This document shows, one piece after another, positions 62,388-64,000 of a stretch of DNA of 64,000 nt (its first letter is position 1; each line of letters begins with the position of its first letter). A program made the position numbers and the translations under genes. This DNA comes from Stromatinia cepivora (taxonomy: Eukaryota; Ascomycota; Leotiomycetes; Helotiales; Sclerotiniaceae), in assembly GCA_014898415.1 (NCBI GenBank), contig RCTD01000021.1, positions 372,001-436,000 on the forward strand. The letters are read 5' to 3'. The notes beneath the pieces are model-generated. The model was not told the DNA's origin, ran no database searches, and saw only the letters and a program-made list of their open reading frames with translations.

Positions 62388-64000
62388 CTACCCGATATAA
62401 TGTGTACCCCTCTCACCCCAAGCCTTTCCATCTCTCCCCTCCATACTAGCCTTATGAATCTCATAATCATCTCCATCTCCATCTCCATCTCCAGAACGAG
62501 TCTTTCTTCCCTCGGAATTTTCAAAATCTTCTCTGACGTCCCATTCAGTGGTTCGTCTAATGATCATCTTGTCACTACCGACCGTACTCCTATCCGCGTT
62601 ATCCACCGGTGTCGAGCGTCGAATGTGCGCAATATTCATAGCTCCATCAGGTCTCAATGTACCAAGTTCCTCCCCTTCATGACTAACTTTTCCATTTGTG
62701 TTTGTGTTATTAAAGCGAAAATTAAACATAGGTGACGACTTCTTGGAATTGGAGATTGGAGATAAGGTTGTAGGAGTAGATATTTCGTCATCTTCGTCGT
62801 AGTCTTGAAAAGTTGATATAGTGCGAAGATCTTGTGGTATTTGGGGTGGATTCTTTTTGGACGATTTCCAACCGGAGCGAGAAGAGAGGAAGGTGCTTAA
62901 TTTTGAGTTGGACTGAGAATGATTGTTACCATAGGATGAATCCATGGGGTTTACTGATGCCGCGAGACCACCCGACGACATGGATTCCATGAATGGTTTG
63001 AGAAATGATAAGCATGCGAAGAAAATTGCTGAGTTGAGTTGGACAGTTGTCCAGACGTAATTTCGATATGAGACGAGCGTTTGATTTGGAAGTGTGGGAG
63101 ATCCCGAAGAGGAAATGACGACGAGTCGCATTATGGATAGGGGTAGAATGCTGCCAGATCATTAGATCATCTATAGTTCTTAGGGATAATACTTCGCTAC
63201 TTACAACATTCTAGTCCCAAATGCCATGAAAACGAGAGCCTTACGCCTTAATGGCATCTGTAAGCCCCAAACGAGAAAAATTGGCATGAAGATAATGCCA
63301 CCATCAGTCACAATGTCAAGCGCCCCGATAGTTTTCCAGAATGCGCCCTTTTGAATGTTAATAATTAAGCCGATATAGATACGCTGATTCAGCTTACGAT
63401 ATTGAAGCATTGCTCGGTAGAAAGAACAGCCCACGGGTTCGGCAGATCGCACTGAAATGCGATTGAAACTTCAGCACACAAAGCCCATAGTATCACACAT
63501 ATCTCGGTAACGCGGTTGAGTATTGCGTAATTTGAATCTGGTGTCAAAGCCCGTAAATAGAACAATGTGCTCAATTTCGCAAAACAGAGCGTTGGAATAT
63601 AAACCAATTGAGATGCATAGGCATACTGCGTCGTAAGTTAGCTCATTAAAAAGGCTTCAGGTGGAGAGAATGCACCTTTTGATAGTATTCCAGCTCTTTA
63701 CTAGTGAGAGTATCTTGGTACCGACCAAGTCCATTGTTAACCATCATAGATAGAAAAACACTATGGCAGATTCCAAAGCACTAGACTGTTAGTGTTGCTC
63801 TCAAGCTGCAACAAACTATGATAAACTGACCATGGCAACTATAATCAAACTATCATCAGTACTACATCGTCTCACAACAAGATATTTACTTCCAATCCTC
63901 GCTCCAACACCAAGTATCATTGTACTCAAACCTATCCATGATACTAGATTAACTAAAGGGCCTTCGTTATGGCTCGAAATAATAATTTGCCGTGAAGAAA
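62388..64000 (-). CDS. Rhodopsin-domain (PTH11/SAT4-like) seven-helix membrane protein, 5' end beyond window
   Basis: Minus-strand exons visible: 63831 to beyond 64000, 63676-63780, 63398-63625, 63205-63347, 62388-63150; introns of 50, 50, 50 and 54 bp, all GT-AG. At least 468 residues. Hydrophobic helices include VNLVSWIGLSTMILGVGARI, CHSVFLSMMV, TLCFAKLSTLFYLRAL, TEICVILWALCAEVSIAF, DGGIIFMPIFLVWGLQM, FGTRMFILPLSIMRLVV and NSAIFFACLSFLKPFM. A conserved extracellular Cys pair (FQCDLP and TEQCFN) matches the fungal rhodopsin-fold family that includes PTH11-like receptors. The C-terminal tail (about 180 residues) is cytoplasmic, Ser/Thr/Asp-rich with Lys/Arg clusters, a likely phosphorylation region. 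Its ligand is unknown. There is no evidence of retinal binding, and no CFEM domain is visible in the part seen. Confidence 0.92.

Overview
The window comes from a filamentous ascomycete (Pezizomycotina), most likely a leotiomycete of the Botrytis/Sclerotinia/Monilinia kind. The grounds are short GT-AG introns of about 50-90 bp with GCTAAT/ACTAAC-type branch sites, the gene set (fungal rhodopsin-fold receptor, PhoD-like phosphatase, giant DUF6606/DUF3638/DUF3645 protein), and very AT-rich retrotransposon deserts whose reading frames are broken in the way repeat-induced point mutation (RIP) breaks them. The species itself is inferred, not shown.

Left half (1 to about 33.4 kb): a repeat desert. 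Positions 1-10941 hold two Ty1/Copia copies on the minus strand. Copy A (to 4739) abuts the reverse-transcriptase region of copy B, so A appears nested in B. Copy B is itself interrupted by a gag-only LTR element (5103-6780; 5-bp target duplication CCTTC). A second copy of that gag-only element lies at 18498-20173 (target duplication CTTTT). Between them are an intact-looking three-exon orphan gene (12746-13691), an 812-bp foldback element (13914-14725), a less degraded gene-free island (14.7-17.8 kb) and an AT minisatellite (17836-18228). From 20.2 to 33.4 kb there is a relic chromodomain Ty3/Gypsy pol, then the 3' end of a second Copia family (X). X was later hit by a solo LTR (23440-23748) and by an almost complete 8.26-kb sister copy (Y, 23955-32216) in the opposite orientation. 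Four 309/310-bp LTR copies and two sets of matching 5-bp target duplications establish this order.

Right half (33.4-64 kb): ordinary gene space. In order: a Ser-rich protein of unknown function (minus); a large gene-free interval; a nine-exon PhoD-like metallophosphatase gene (plus); a Tma17/Adc17-like proteasome-assembly chaperone (minus), divergent from a mitochondrial rhomboid protease of the Pcp1/PARL type (plus); an eight-exon gene for a 3209-residue DUF6606/DUF3638/DUF3645 protein (plus); a two-exon gene of unknown function (minus); and a seven-helix rhodopsin-domain membrane protein (minus) whose 5' end lies beyond the window. Exon models were built by hand from splice signals; each complete multi-exon model has a total coding length divisible by three. 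The divergent chaperone/rhomboid pair shares a 428-bp intergenic region, but nothing else suggests the genes act as one pathway.
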